Shown here piece by piece: positions 47,930 to 56,250 of a DNA stretch of 64,000 nucleotides (positions are counted from its first letter, which is position 1; every line of letters begins with the position of its first letter). The notes under the pieces were generated by a model that saw nothing but the letters and a program-made list of their open reading frames with translations, had not been told where the DNA came from and did not search any database. A program made the position numbers and the translations under genes. Origin of the DNA: Sphingomonas sp. HDW15A (GTDB lineage: Bacteria > Pseudomonadota > Alphaproteobacteria > Sphingomonadales > Sphingomonadaceae); assembly GCF_011301715.1 (NCBI RefSeq), contig NZ_CP049870.1, forward strand, positions 434,001-498,000, read 5' to 3'.

Positions 47930-48187
47930 ATGGCGGACGTGGAAATCTATACCCGGGCAACCTGCGGCTATTGCATGCGGGCCAAGCGACTGCTTGCGAT
48001 GCGCAATGTCGACTATCGGGAAATTCCGATCGATAGCGATCCGCAGGCCCGGATGGCGATGATCGCGCGCGCCAACGGCCGCTCGACCGTTCCGCAGATT
48101 TTCATCAATGGCCAACATGTCGGGGGTTGCGACGATCTTTTCGAACTCGAGCAGGACGGCAAGCTCGCGGGAATGCTGGACGCCTGA
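47930..48187 (+). CDS. grxC: glutaredoxin 3
   Basis: The 85-residue thiol-disulfide oxidoreductase has the active site CGYC (MADVEIYTRATCGYCMRAK) and the GSH-binding TVPQIFINGQHVGGCDD segment. Start ATG 47930 has GGAG at 47921-47924. It overlaps the nitrilase gene by one base (TGATG). Confidence 0.95.
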   Translation: MADVEIYTRATCGYCMRAKRLLAMRNVDYREIPIDSDPQARMAMIARANGRSTVPQIFINGQHVGGCDDLFELEQDGKLAGMLDA

Positions 48188-49014
48188 TGGTTCGGATTGC
48201 GCTTTACCAGTCGCGAACTGGCATCGATCCGGAGGCGAGTGCCGGTGCGTTGGCTTCCGCGGTTGAGGAAGCCGCGAGCGGTGGTGCGGCCATGCTCTTC
48301 ACGCCGGAAATGTCGGGTGTGCTTGATGGCAATCGCGATCGCGTGGCTCGAAATGTCCGGGCGGAAGCGGACGACCGGGTTCTCGCGACCGTCGGCGAGG
48401 CCGCGCTGAGGCATGGTATCTGGGTTCACCTCGGCTCCCTCGCGCTCCGCGACGAAGGTGGCGAGAAACTCGTCAATCGCGGTTTCGTCATTGACGACCG
48501 TGGCGAGATACGGGGCCGCTACGACAAGATCCACTTGTTCGACGTCGATTTGCCGACAGGCGAAAGCTGGCGAGAATCGGCCAGCTATCGCGGCGGCAAA
48601 TCATCGGTTGTCGTCCGAGGGACTCCGGTGGGCGATCTTGGCCTCGCCATCTGTTACGACCTGCGCTTCCCCGCCCTATTCGAACGACTGTCGGAAGCTG
48701 GCGCGCAAGTGATTTCCGTACCCGCCGCTTTCACGGTTCCAACGGGTATGGCTCATTGGCACACATTACTGAGGGCGCGGGCGATCGAGGCGGGGCTGTT
48801 CGTCATCGCCGCAGCGCAATGCGGAGAGCATGCAGATGGCCGCCGGACGTTCGGGCACAGCCTGGTCGTCGACCCTTGGGGTGAGGTGCTCGCCGATGGT
48901 GGCGAGAGGAACGGACTGATCTTTGCCGAGCTCGATCTCGCGCGCATCGAGGAAGTGCGTTCGCGGATCCCGGTGTTGTCCCACCGCCGCGCGATTGGTC
49001 CGGTTGTGAATTGA
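48187..49014 (+). CDS. carbon-nitrogen hydrolase family protein (nitrilase superfamily, Nit1-like)
   Basis: This 275-residue amidase has the triad of the superfamily: Glu in LFTPEMSG, Lys in RYDKIHLFDVDLP and Cys in GLAICYDLRFPALF. In alphaproteobacteria the gene beside grxC is often a Nit1-like deaminated-glutathione amidase; that substrate is inferred from context. The ATG overlaps the grxC stop. Confidence 0.87.
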   Translation: MVRIALYQSRTGIDPEASAGALASAVEEAASGGAAMLFTPEMSGVLDGNRDRVARNVRAEADDRVLATVGEAALRHGIWVHLGSLALRDEGGEKLVNRGFVIDDRGEIRGRYDKIHLFDVDLPTGESWRESASYRGGKSSVVVRGTPVGDLGLAICYDLRFPALFERLSEAGAQVISVPAAFTVPTGMAHWHTLLRARAIEAGLFVIAAAQCGEHADGRRTFGHSLVVDPWGEVLADGGERNGLIFAELDLARIEEVRSRIPVLSHRRAIGPVVN

Positions 49015-49050
49015 TTTGGGCAGGGGCGGCCTCTATCTCACCGCCGCAAC

Positions 49051-49127
49051 GGCTCCGTAGCTCAGCAGGATAGAGCAATGGTTTCCTAAACCAGAGGTCG
49101 CAGGTTCGAATCCTGCCGGGGCCACCA
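49051..49127 (+). tRNA. tRNA-Arg (anticodon CCT)
   Basis: Acceptor GGCTCCG (49051-49057) pairs with CGGGGCC (49117-49123), allowing one G-U. The anticodon arm is ATGGT-TTCCTAA-ACCAG; its outer pair is mismatched, loop TTCCTAA, anticodon CCT for AGG. T loop TTCGAAT. Discriminator A and CCA encoded, 77 nt. Confidence 0.93.
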
Positions 49128-49136
49128 GGAAGGCGC

Positions 49137-49757
49137 ATGAAAACAATGACTTGCAGCCCGGACGATGGAGATCTTGTAAGCCCGCAGCCGGATATCGCGG
49201 TTCCCGAAGAGGTGGCCGACGCGGTTCGCACGTTGATCCGCTGGGCGGGTGACGATCCGGAACGCGAAGGCCTACTTGATACGCCGAAGCGGGTAGCAAA
49301 GGCATGGCGGGAATATGCCAGCGGCTATCGTGAGGACCCCTGTGTCCACCTGTCGCGGACCTTCGAGGAAGTGGGCGGGTACGACGAGATCGTCCTGCTG
49401 AAGGACATCCCATTCCAGAGTCATTGCGAGCATCATTTAGCGCCGATCATCGGCAAGGCGGCGATCGCTTATCTGCCAAGCAACAAAGTGGTCGGCATCA
49501 GCAAATTGGCTCGGGTGCTGCACGGCTTTGCGAGGCGTCTCCAGGTCCAGGAGCGGCTGACCGCCGAGGTCGCGGACTGCATATGGAAGCATCTGGAACC
49601 CAAGGGCGTGGCAGTTGTGATCGAGGCGAGCCATGCCTGCATGACCGCGCGTGGAGTGAAAACTCCAGGTGTGATGATGACGACGAGCCGGATGATGGGG
49701 ACGTTCCGCAAGGACGAACGAAGCCGCCGCGAAGTGCTCGCGCTGATGGGCTACTAA
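49137..49757 (+). CDS. folE: GTP cyclohydrolase I
   Basis: FolE makes dihydroneopterin triphosphate from GTP for folate. The 206-residue protein has the zinc site HCEHHLAPI and [11 protein letters not shown], and the typical [13 protein letters not shown]. It starts ten bases after the tRNA. Its stop is followed almost at once by an FAD-protein frame. Confidence 0.95.
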   Translation: MKTMTCSPDDGDLVSPQPDIAVPEEVADAVRTLIRWAGDDPEREGLLDTPKRVAKAWREYASGYREDPCVHLSRTFEEVGGYDEIVLLKDIPFQSHCEHHLAPIIGKAAIAYLPSNKVVGISKLARVLHGFARRLQVQERLTAEVADCIWKHLEPKGVAVVIEASHACMTARGVKTPGVMMTTSRMMGTFRKDERSRREVLALMGY

Positions 49758-49761
49758 GATC

Positions 49762-51042
49762 ATTTCAAGTCCCGTTGCGATAATCGGCGCCGGCTTTTCC
49801 GGGACGCTGCTGGCGCTTCAGCTCGCGAGGCGCGGTGTGAAGCCGCTGCTGATCGACCGCGCCGAAGCGTGGGGCCGGGGAATTGCCTATTCGACGGGCG
49901 ACCCCGCGCACTTGCTGAACGTTCCGGCAATGAAGATGAGCGCCTGGCCGGACGCTCCGAAGGATTTTGCCGAAACCGCGAACCTGCCCGAAGGCGCTTT
50001 CGCGGAGCGCCGCGCCTATGGCGATTATTTGCGCGTGCAGTTGGAGCAGGCAGTCGCGGACGGAACAGTAGCAGTCGCCGACGCGTATGCGGTTTCAGCG
50101 GCTCGAAGCGATAACGGCTGGCGGATCGCGCTCAACGACGGCCGCGGGATGCAGGCAGAGCAAATAGTGCTTGCGACGGGCAACGGCAGTCCGCACGCCG
50201 TCGAAATCCCCGGCTGGCCGGAAGATGACATGGTCCAGGATCCATGGAGCGCCGAGACCCAGGCGCGCCTGGCCTGCGCGGCGAAGGAGAATTGGCCGAT
50301 CCTGCTGATCGGCGCAGGGCTGACAATGGTCGACCTGGTGCTGACGCTCGACCGGATGGGACATGGTGGGCCTGTCACCGCGGTTTCGCGCCGGGGACTC
50401 GTCCCGTGCGCTCATCAAACGCCTTCGATCCCATTGCCGGCACCAGAGCTGGAGGAAATTCCCGAGCGCTTGTCTCATATTGTGCGATGGCTGAGGGCGC
50501 GGGGAGCACATGGCAATTGGCGGGCGGCAATCGACAGCCTTCGTCCCGCGACTCAGGCGCTTTGGGCGAGCTGGCCGACGGAGCGCAAGGCCCGCTTCCT
50601 TCGTCACGCCCGGCCATGGTGGGACGTCCATCGCCATCGGATCGCACCGCAAGCGGCGGCGATCATCGATCGCTGGAGCAGCGAGGGCCGGCTGAAAGTG
50701 ATCGCTGGGCGAATCCGCGAAGGTGCAAGCGGCAAGGTGACAATCGGTCTCAGAAATGGCGGACTGGCGACGATCGCGACGATGCTGGCGATCAACTGCA
50801 CCGGTCCCAATGAGCGGATCACCGAGTCCGGGAACAGGCTGCTGCGGCAAATGCTGGACGACGGGCTGATAGCGCCGGGCCCGCTGGATCTCGGCGTTCG
50901 AGCCGACGACGACTCCAGGGCCGGCGAGAACCTGTGGGCGCTGGGGCCGATGACCAAGGGCGAATGGTGGGAAATCACGGCAGTCCCAGACATCCGGGTG
51001 CAGGTCGAAAAGGTGGCGGCTGCCATCGCCGCCTGCATCTAG
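49762..51042 (+). CDS. FAD/NAD(P)-binding protein with non-canonical start
   Basis: The FAD-binding motif VAIIGAGFSGTLLAL is encoded upstream of the first ATG/GTG/TTG in the frame (GTG 49837). An in-frame stop is at 49744-49746, so translation would have to begin at ATC 49759 or ATT 49762. Either it uses a rare start codon, or a base error hides the start. From 49762 the protein has about 426 residues and ends QVEKVAAAIAACI. Other motifs: GRGIAYSTGDPAHLLNVPAMKMS, LLIGAGLTMVDLVLTL (second nucleotide site) and INCTGPNERI. It belongs to the NAD_binding_9-like group of flavoproteins; reaction unknown. It follows folE by four bases. Confidence 0.75.
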   Translation: MSSPVAIIGAGFSGTLLALQLARRGVKPLLIDRAEAWGRGIAYSTGDPAHLLNVPAMKMSAWPDAPKDFAETANLPEGAFAERRAYGDYLRVQLEQAVADGTVAVADAYAVSAARSDNGWRIALNDGRGMQAEQIVLATGNGSPHAVEIPGWPEDDMVQDPWSAETQARLACAAKENWPILLIGAGLTMVDLVLTLDRMGHGGPVTAVSRRGLVPCAHQTPSIPLPAPELEEIPERLSHIVRWLRARGAHGNWRAAIDSLRPATQALWASWPTERKARFLRHARPWWDVHRHRIAPQAAAIIDRWSSEGRLKVIAGRIREGASGKVTIGLRNGGLATIATMLAINCTGPNERITESGNRLLRQMLDDGLIAPGPLDLGVRADDDSRAGENLWALGPMTKGEWWEITAVPDIRVQVEKVAAAIAACI

Positions 51043-51049
51043 GGAAGCG

Positions 51050-51208
51050 CTAGGCCGCGGAAACTTCCGAATCGTCGAAGCCGGTCATCCGCCTCTCGAT
51101 TTCCTGAATCACTTCGTCGGTGGCTTGCTTGATGACGATTTCCCCGGACTCAATGGCGTCGAGAATTTCACGGAGCCTGTCGTGTTCGTCGGCGGGTGTT
51201 CGAGTCAT
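51050..51208 (-). CDS. small acidic helical protein (52 aa)
   Basis: This minus-strand frame is read from ATG 51208 to the stop at 51050-51052. It encodes MTRTPADEHDRLREILDAIE, then SGEIVIKQATDEVIQEIERR and a short acidic tail. It is predicted to be mostly helix. It is convergent with the FAD gene, eight bases between stops. Unknown family; antitoxin-like character is possible but weak. Confidence 0.5.
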   Translation of the reverse strand: MTRTPADEHDRLREILDAIESGEIVIKQATDEVIQEIERRMTGFDDSEVSAA

Positions 51209-51499
51209 AAATGCTCTCACGCAAGATCAAGCGGGAGCATGACTAAATTACTCTCAGTCGCCGGCGTGCTCAGAAGGAAAGTCCGACGATGGGAGCATCG
51301 TATACGAATGCACAGCGAAAAGATACGCTTCCGGCACGATCAGGCGATTAGAGGAACGCGGGGTCGAACGGGTTGGATTGGAGCGTGGGGACGGGTGCGC
51401 GCCGAGATGCGACGACCGAGTGAGCTTGCCGGGCTCCGCGCGCAAAAGTGCCTCCGATAATGCGCGTGGGGTCCGCGGCTTCATTGCGCTTTCTTGAAT
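51209..51499. other. intergenic, no gene supported
   Basis: Frames on both strands here are short and Arg-rich in a way expected of high-GC shadows. The octamer GGGAGCAT occurs twice within about 60 bases (near 51233 and 51291). Nothing more can be supported. Confidence 0.3.
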
Positions 51500-51685
51500 T
51501 CACGGGGTGTCCACTTCGGGTGGAACACATTTCGCGTCGTCGCTCTTCGCCTGTGCCGCGTCGATAGCAGCAAGCAGGTCTTCGAAGCCGGAGGAGTTTT
51601 CCACCGGCCACAAACGCGTAAAGGCATCGCCCAATCGGGATAGGTCGTCGTCCGTGAGCAAGCCGATCGCAACAATGCGATCCAT
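51500..51685 (-). CDS. small hypothetical protein (61 aa)
   Basis: Starting at ATG 51685, the frame gives MDRIVAIGLLTDDDLSRLGD, then AFTRLWPVENSSGFEDLLAAID and a short tail. The pattern is like short conserved proteins of sphingomonads, in my recollection, with LLTxxDLxxLG and WPV near the start. No biochemical role is known to me. Confidence 0.55.
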   Translation of the reverse strand: MDRIVAIGLLTDDDLSRLGDAFTRLWPVENSSGFEDLLAAIDAAQAKSDDAKCVPPEVDTP

Positions 51686-52416
51686 GGCCAAATCGTTTCC
51701 CCTAGCTCCGGTTAAACGAACGGGCGCGCGGCAAGTGCCGGTGTCGGCCTAAGAATGTCCGGGAAAAGCATGTCTGGAACGCCTTCATGGCCCGGTCGTT
51801 TTGATCTTTGGGTGCGACTTCCTCCGCCGCGTAGAATGGCAGCATCCCGGTAAGTCGGGCCTCTTTCTTCGCGTTCTAGCCCCCTGTACGCCCGGGAAGA
51901 GGCCCGACCCGCCATTCGTCTTCATATTCCATTCCACTAATCGAAGGTCGTTGACGGCCGGCGTCGCGACCCAGCGACAATCGACTCCGCCGGGCAGCGT
52001 TTGCCCGATGTCCCGAAAACCTCGGAAACGATGAGTCGATTGCGCCTGGCATTCATTGCCAAAAGCAGGCCCATCGAAGACGCTGTGACTGGCCCCCGCG
52101 TTTCGCAAGGTTGGGACGAAGGCCGGCCAACTTCACCTGTTCCAATCCGCGTGCTGGCGAAGCATCTAGAAAGCCTTGGTCGAATGGAAAGATGCACGTT
52201 GGAGCAGAACGTCTGGCCGCCGCGCAGCAAGCCTCGCGAGAAGGGTCGCACGAGAGAGCGGTAAGACCCTAGGCCGGACCGATTGCGCTGAGGGGGTGAC
52301 TCAGCGGCTTGGGACTGTGGCGGCCCGCGAGCGGATGGCGGTACAGGGTAATTGCCGATGGCAACGCGCCGCTGACCCCCGTTACGGAAGTCGGAGACTT
52401 CGGGTGGAGGGCGACG
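51686..52416. other. gene-poor stretch with a long inverted repeat
   Basis: About 730 bases without a convincing gene. GTCGGGCCTCTT (51854-51865) is matched inversely by AAGAGGCCCGAC (51897-51908), a 12-bp stem with a loop of about 31 bases. This may be a structured RNA or an element end. Opposing open frames across 51785-52264 share this stretch and none has a start with a good ribosome site. The rest may be decayed coding DNA. Confidence 0.4.
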
Positions 52417-52737
52417 ATGACGGCCGGATTTGTTAAAGCGATCCCATTATTTGCGATGCTGGCAGCATGCGAGACGACGCCGCCATCCGCCGCACCCACC
52501 AGGGTGCAGACCCTCCACCTCATTTGTGCCAAGACGATCGCTCTTGACATCAACTTCGACAGCGAGACGGCCGTTGTAAAAAGCGGTTCAGGGCAGCTAG
52601 TAATGCTTAAGCGCGATCATTCCTCGGCGGCCCCACGCTTCGCCGGCTCGGGCTATGCCCTGATGCTCCAAGACGGCATTTATATTCTCACCGCTCCGGA
52701 CGGTGCGGCCCGGGACTGCGAACCTCTGGGCGAGTAA
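52417..52737 (+). CDS. predicted lipoprotein, MliC-like C-type lysozyme inhibitor domain
   Basis: The 106-residue lipoprotein starts MTAGFVKAIPLFAMLAAC (lipobox LAAC). The mature part is beta-rich, with LHLICAKTIALDINFDSETA and SGYALMLQDGIYILTAPDG-like strands, resembling the MliC/PliC fold that inhibits lysozyme. GGAGGG at about 52406-52411 is a good ribosome site for ATG 52417. Upstream in-frame sequence is not used. Assignment is by pattern only. Confidence 0.55.
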   Translation: MTAGFVKAIPLFAMLAACETTPPSAAPTRVQTLHLICAKTIALDINFDSETAVVKSGSGQLVMLKRDHSSAAPRFAGSGYALMLQDGIYILTAPDGAARDCEPLGE

Positions 52738-52839
52738 TGGACGGGTCGTCCGCTGTCGGCTTACAATGTGATCAAGTCCAAAGGCGCGAGCTTTGGGTGG
52801 TGGCTGACATTGGCAATTGGTTCGTATAGCGGAAGCGAA

Positions 52840-52916
52840 CCGCTCCTAGCTCAACCGGATAGAGCGTCGGGCTTCGAACCCGAAGGTTGGGGGTTCGAAT
52901 CCCTCGGAGCGGGCCA
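52840..52916 (+). tRNA. tRNA-Arg (anticodon TCG)
   Basis: CCGCTCC (52840-52846) pairs with GGAGCGG (52906-52912). Anticodon arm TCGGG-CTTCGAA-CCCGA gives TCG, decoding CGA/CGG. T arm GGGGG-TTCGAAT-CCCTC. Discriminator G, CCA encoded, 77 nt. Confidence 0.94.
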
Positions 52917-52930
52917 GAAATCGTCCAAGA

Positions 52931-53467
52931 TTATTGGCGTGGGATAGAGAGGCGCGGGTAATCCTTGCTGCTTTTCCAGCTGGAAAACCGCTGGTGCGCC
53001 GGAATATCGTTGCCCCCCTGCGGTAGAGCTTCCATGCGTTCGGCCAGCCACTGTAGCCATTCGAAGAGCATCGGCCATCCGCCTTGCCTTTCTTCTTCGA
53101 TATAGCGGCGAAACTTTCTCCAGCAGAGCAATGTCGGGCCGCGATAGAATTCGGCGTACATCTCGATAGGAACGTGACCGCGAGCGACGATCGGGCCGAG
53201 ACTTTCGAACAAGGCAAGGGTTGCGAGGGTTCCCCTGAACTTCTCGCCAAGGCGCTGGCGCAACTCCGCGCCTGTCAAATTCTCCGGCAGGCCGTGGATG
53301 AGCAGCATGGTCTCGGCGCTGTCGGGAGTCTGAAGAGGAGCGAGCAGTTGCAAACCAGCCTGCACTTCACGCTGATGGCTGAGCTGCCGGAGCTGGGCGA
53401 GGCCGAAAGCCACGCCAATCACCACCGCCAGGGTCTGGATCAGCTGGAGTGCCAACTCAAAAGTCAT
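52931..53467 (-). CDS. membrane-anchored hypothetical protein (DUF4760-like)
   Basis: The 178-residue protein begins MTFELALQLIQTLAVVIGVAFGLAQL, one TM helix, then RQLSHQREVQAGLQLLAPLQTPDSA and a helical cytoplasmic domain. The layout fits DUF4760-like proteins, in which a TM helix is followed by a QREVQA-like coil. Function unknown. Its 3' end approaches the tRNA. A start at residue 1 of the longer frame (53485) is less likely. Confidence 0.65.
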   Translation of the reverse strand: MTFELALQLIQTLAVVIGVAFGLAQLRQLSHQREVQAGLQLLAPLQTPDSAETMLLIHGLPENLTGAELRQRLGEKFRGTLATLALFESLGPIVARGHVPIEMYAEFYRGPTLLCWRKFRRYIEEERQGGWPMLFEWLQWLAERMEALPQGGNDIPAHQRFSSWKSSKDYPRLSIPRQ

Positions 53468-53637
53468 GCCGCTCTCCCCAGCCACCTGCTTAGCGGGGCT
53501 GCGGCCGTCCGCAATGGCCCTGGGGACGTGGCGGCCAAATCGAGGCGAGCAATTCTGCTGCCCAACATCAGGGCTTGTACGTATAGTGGCATGCTACAGG
53601 ATGGATCATCATCGCCACAGTTGTGAGGGAGAAGGCC

Positions 53638-54189
53638 ATGCGCGCATTTCCCCTGGTTGCCGCGTTAATGCTGACGGCTTGTCAGTCGGTCGGCGTCCAG
53701 ACGGATTTCGACCCGTCCGTCAATTTCGCGTCCTACCGGACCTATCAATGGCTGCCGAGCGAAGCGCCGCGGGGCATGAACCCGCTGATGTTCCGGCGGA
53801 TCCAGGATTCCATTGACCGCTCGCTCGCCGCGCGTGGCTATACGCAGGCGCCCAACGGCGACTTCGCGATCACCTTCACGGTCGACGAGCGCGACCGCCT
53901 TCATGCCGACGACTGGGGTTATGGCTGGGGCGGCTGGGGCTGGGGGGGCTGGAGCGGATGGGGAGGCTATGGCTGGGGAGGCTGGGGCTGGGGGCATCCC
54001 GCGCTCGACGTCTACACGACCGTCCAGCGGAGCATCGTCATCGACATCTACGACGGAAAGACTCGCCAGCCGGCATGGCACGGCGTGGTCAAGCGCGAAA
54101 GCTATTCCGAGCGGCTTAATTACGGGCGGCTCGACCAGGCTGTGGATACGGTCCTGTCGAAATTCCCGCCCGTCGCCGAGGGTCGCTGA
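53638..54189 (+). CDS. DUF4136 family lipoprotein with Gly/Trp-rich insert
   Basis: The 183-residue lipoprotein has a signal MRAFPLVAALMLTAC (lipobox LTAC). The DUF4136 pattern follows: VQTDFDPSVNFASYRTYQW, then the usual RRIQDSIDRSLAARGYTQ and beta strands. A Gly/Trp-rich segment of short WGGW/WGWG units lies around residues 97-120, longer than usual for this family. The C-terminus reads DIYDGKTRQPAWHGVVKR and FPP. GGGAGAAGGCC precedes ATG 53638. Role unknown. Confidence 0.78.
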   Translation: MRAFPLVAALMLTACQSVGVQTDFDPSVNFASYRTYQWLPSEAPRGMNPLMFRRIQDSIDRSLAARGYTQAPNGDFAITFTVDERDRLHADDWGYGWGGWGWGGWSGWGGYGWGGWGWGHPALDVYTTVQRSIVIDIYDGKTRQPAWHGVVKRESYSERLNYGRLDQAVDTVLSKFPPVAEGR

Positions 54190-54433
54190 GCCGAGATTCG
54201 CGACTGCGGAAATGACTGGATAGAATTGAGGCGCCTGTGTCTTGCGCGCACGCACGAAATAAGTGCCGATATGCAAGATGCCGGCCGTTGAAATTCGGAG
54301 CATCATGCCCATATCGCTAGGGCTACCAGTCGAAATCGACGGTTTTGGGCGCTAAGCCGCACCTTCCTCCATCTTTTACGTCTCCTAGCGGCTACGCGCT
54401 GCTCTTGGCGCGTGCCAACAAAGGAAACTCACC

Positions 54434-54640
54434 ATGAAATATTTTGGAACCGTCAAGTCATTCGATCCCGAAACGGGCCACGGTGAGATCAAGCAGGAAG
54501 CGGGCGGCGACATGTTGCGCTTCGACCGGAGCGCCTTCTCGTGGGCCAAGGACATCGTCCCGACAGTCGGCCAGCGCCTGTCGTATGACAAGGGCACAAG
54601 CAATCAGCAGCCAGCAGCGCTGAATCTCCAGACGATCTGA
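54434..54640 (+). CDS. cold-shock-like (CSD) protein
   Basis: The 68-residue protein MKYFGTVKSFDPETGHGEIK has the cold-shock fold: GxVKxFxxxxGxGxI, then AGGDMLRFDRSAFSWAKDI and GQRLSYDKG. The usual RNA-binding FGFI is replaced by HGEIKQE, so it is a divergent member. GGAAACTCACC precedes the ATG. It is flanked by a small hydrophobic gene. Confidence 0.8.
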   Translation: MKYFGTVKSFDPETGHGEIKQEAGGDMLRFDRSAFSWAKDIVPTVGQRLSYDKGTSNQQPAALNLQTI

Positions 54641-54705
54641 TCAGGGGAGAGCGGGGGCGTTCGCGTCTCCGCTCAGCATCCCGAAAGTAGCGGGGGGATA
54701 TCGCA

Positions 54706-54795
54706 ATGATCGAAACCAGCTGGCTGATGAAGTTCCTGCCGCTGTTTCTGACAGCGGTCACGGTTGGAGCGGCGCTGGCGATCGCATTAACCTGA
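54706..54795 (+). CDS. 29-residue membrane peptide
   Basis: ATG 54706 opens MIETSWLMKFLPLFLTAVTV and ends AIALT. The hydrophobic core covers residues 9-27. GGGGGG lies ten bases upstream. It follows the cold-shock gene at 65 bases. Its short length makes this tentative. Confidence 0.4.
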   Translation: MIETSWLMKFLPLFLTAVTVGAALAIALT

Positions 54796-54850
54796 CCAAA
54801 CAGGATCCACCTAGCTCAACGGCGCGTCGGGGTCATTCGCCCTGTCGGCG

Positions 54851-54868
54851 TGACATGTCATTTTACAG
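54851..54868. promoter_or_regulatory. palindrome and repeat upstream of hisN
   Basis: TGACATGTCA (54851-54860) is a perfect ten-base palindrome, and TTTTACAG (54861-54868) immediately follows. The latter resembles the TGTTACAG direct repeats before the yerC-his operon. A shared regulator is a hypothesis. Confidence 0.3.
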
Positions 54869-54898
54869 ACGTGCCCTGCTGCGCTTTAACGCGGCGCC

Positions 54899-55666
54899 AT
54901 GACGGATCACGCCGAACTCACGAATATATTTGCCGACTTGTCGAGGCTAGCCCGCCAGAGCGTTCAGGCGGTCAGTGCAAGAGTGACCTTCGAGGACAAA
55001 GGGGCGGGTTCGTTCGACCCGGTCACCGCGCTGGACCGCGACATCGAGAAGCTGATGCGCGACTACCTGCTCGCGAAACATCCCGACCATGGCGTGTGGG
55101 GCGAAGAGTTTGGCTGGTCGAACGAAGGATCACCAATCCACTGGAGCATCGACCCGATCGATGGAACGCGCGCGTTTATCTGCGGCCTGCCGAGCTGGTG
55201 CGTGCTGGTCGGCTATTTGCGCGAGGGACGGCATCAGGCGGGGATGATCGACTGCCCCTCCCTCGGCGAGTTGCTGGTCGCGGTCGGCGGAACGACGCTT
55301 CGCAACGGTGAGCCTGTCGTGGCTAGCAATTGCATGTCGCTCGCGACAGCCCGGCTGGCGACGACTGATCCCTGCCTCTTCGACAAAGACGAGGCGGCGT
55401 CGTTCTCCGCCGTGCGCCAGCGGACTTTGGTCACGCGCTATGGCCTGGACGCGCTCGCCTACGCGCGGGTTGCGACCGGCGATCTCGACCTCGTCATCGA
55501 AAACAAGCTGCAGCGGCACGACCTCGACGCGCTCGTCCCGGTCGTCCGCGGCGCCGGCGGTCATGTCGGTGACTGGAGTGGGGGCGAGGACTGGGACGTG
55601 GGGCGGATTGTCGCAGCCGCCAGCCGAGCCCTTTACGACGAGGCGGTAGCCGTCCTCTCGCGGTGA
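54899..55666 (+). CDS. hisN: histidinol-phosphatase (inositol monophosphatase fold)
   Basis: HisN dephosphorylates histidinol phosphate to histidinol. The 255-residue protein has the IMPase metal sites: GVWGEEFGW and SIDPIDGTRAFICGLP, followed by a late RHDLDALVPVVRGAGG motif. Its location converging on the his operon supports the HolPase role rather than inositol phosphate hydrolysis. It overlaps the 3' end of hisIE by 34 bases. Confidence 0.85.
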   Translation: MTDHAELTNIFADLSRLARQSVQAVSARVTFEDKGAGSFDPVTALDRDIEKLMRDYLLAKHPDHGVWGEEFGWSNEGSPIHWSIDPIDGTRAFICGLPSWCVLVGYLREGRHQAGMIDCPSLGELLVAVGGTTLRNGEPVVASNCMSLATARLATTDPCLFDKDEAASFSAVRQRTLVTRYGLDALAYARVATGDLDLVIENKLQRHDLDALVPVVRGAGGHVGDWSGGEDWDVGRIVAAASRALYDEAVAVLSR

Positions 55667-56250
55667 CGGCGCTCGAGTTCCTCGCTCACCTCGCGCCAGT
55701 CGATCCCGCGTTCCGAGAGGAGAAGCGTCAGGTGGAATGCGAGATCGGCCGCTTCGCTGACAAGCTCGTCGCGGTCCCCGCTCACTGCTGCAAGGGCGAC
55801 CTCGACACCTTCCTCGCCGACCTTCTGCGCGATTCGACTCCGCCCTTCGGCTGCCAGACGCGAGGTATAGCTTTCGCTTGAGCCTGCGGCGGCGCGCGCC
55901 CGCACCACCCGTTCGAGCCCGCCGGGGAAGAAGGGCGGAGAGGAGCCGAAGCAACTGGGCGCGCCGGTGTGGCAGGTCGGTCCCTCGGGATCGGCGCGGA
56001 TTAGCAGGGCATCATTATCGCAGTCGGCGGCGACGGAGCGCAGGCGCAGGCGGTTGCCGCTGGTCTCGCCCTTCACCCATAGACGGCTCTTCGAGCGGCT
56101 AAGGAAGGTGACGAAGCCCGCTTCGATGGTCGCCTTCAGTGCGGCGCGATCCATATAGCCGAGCATTCGCACCATGCCTTCCGCATCCTGGACGATAGCC
56201 GGAAGCAGGCCATCGCTCTTGCTCCAGTCGAGGCTGTCGAGATCGATCAC
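55633..56250 (-). CDS. hisIE: bifunctional phosphoribosyl-AMP cyclohydrolase / phosphoribosyl-ATP diphosphatase
   Basis: HisI domain first (residues ~1-105: [36 protein letters not shown] with metal cysteines), then the HisE domain (~110-205: [29 protein letters not shown]). The two act on steps 2 and 3. Fused HisIE is common. The start overlaps the hisF stop by four bases. Confidence 0.94.
   Translation of the reverse strand: MIDLDSLDWSKSDGLLPAIVQDAEGMVRMLGYMDRAALKATIEAGFVTFLSRSKSRLWVKGETSGNRLRLRSVAADCDNDALLIRADPEGPTCHTGAPSCFGSSPPFFPGGLERVVRARAAAGSSESYTSRLAAEGRSRIAQKVGEEGVEVALAAVSGDRDELVSEAADLAFHLTLLLSERGIDWREVSEELERRHRERTATASS

Noticed and set aside
53934..53996. Gly/Trp-rich DNA repeat as a tandem repeat locus
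   Set aside because: It is in frame within a lipoprotein gene and reads as a protein repeat rather than a mobile or CRISPR structure.
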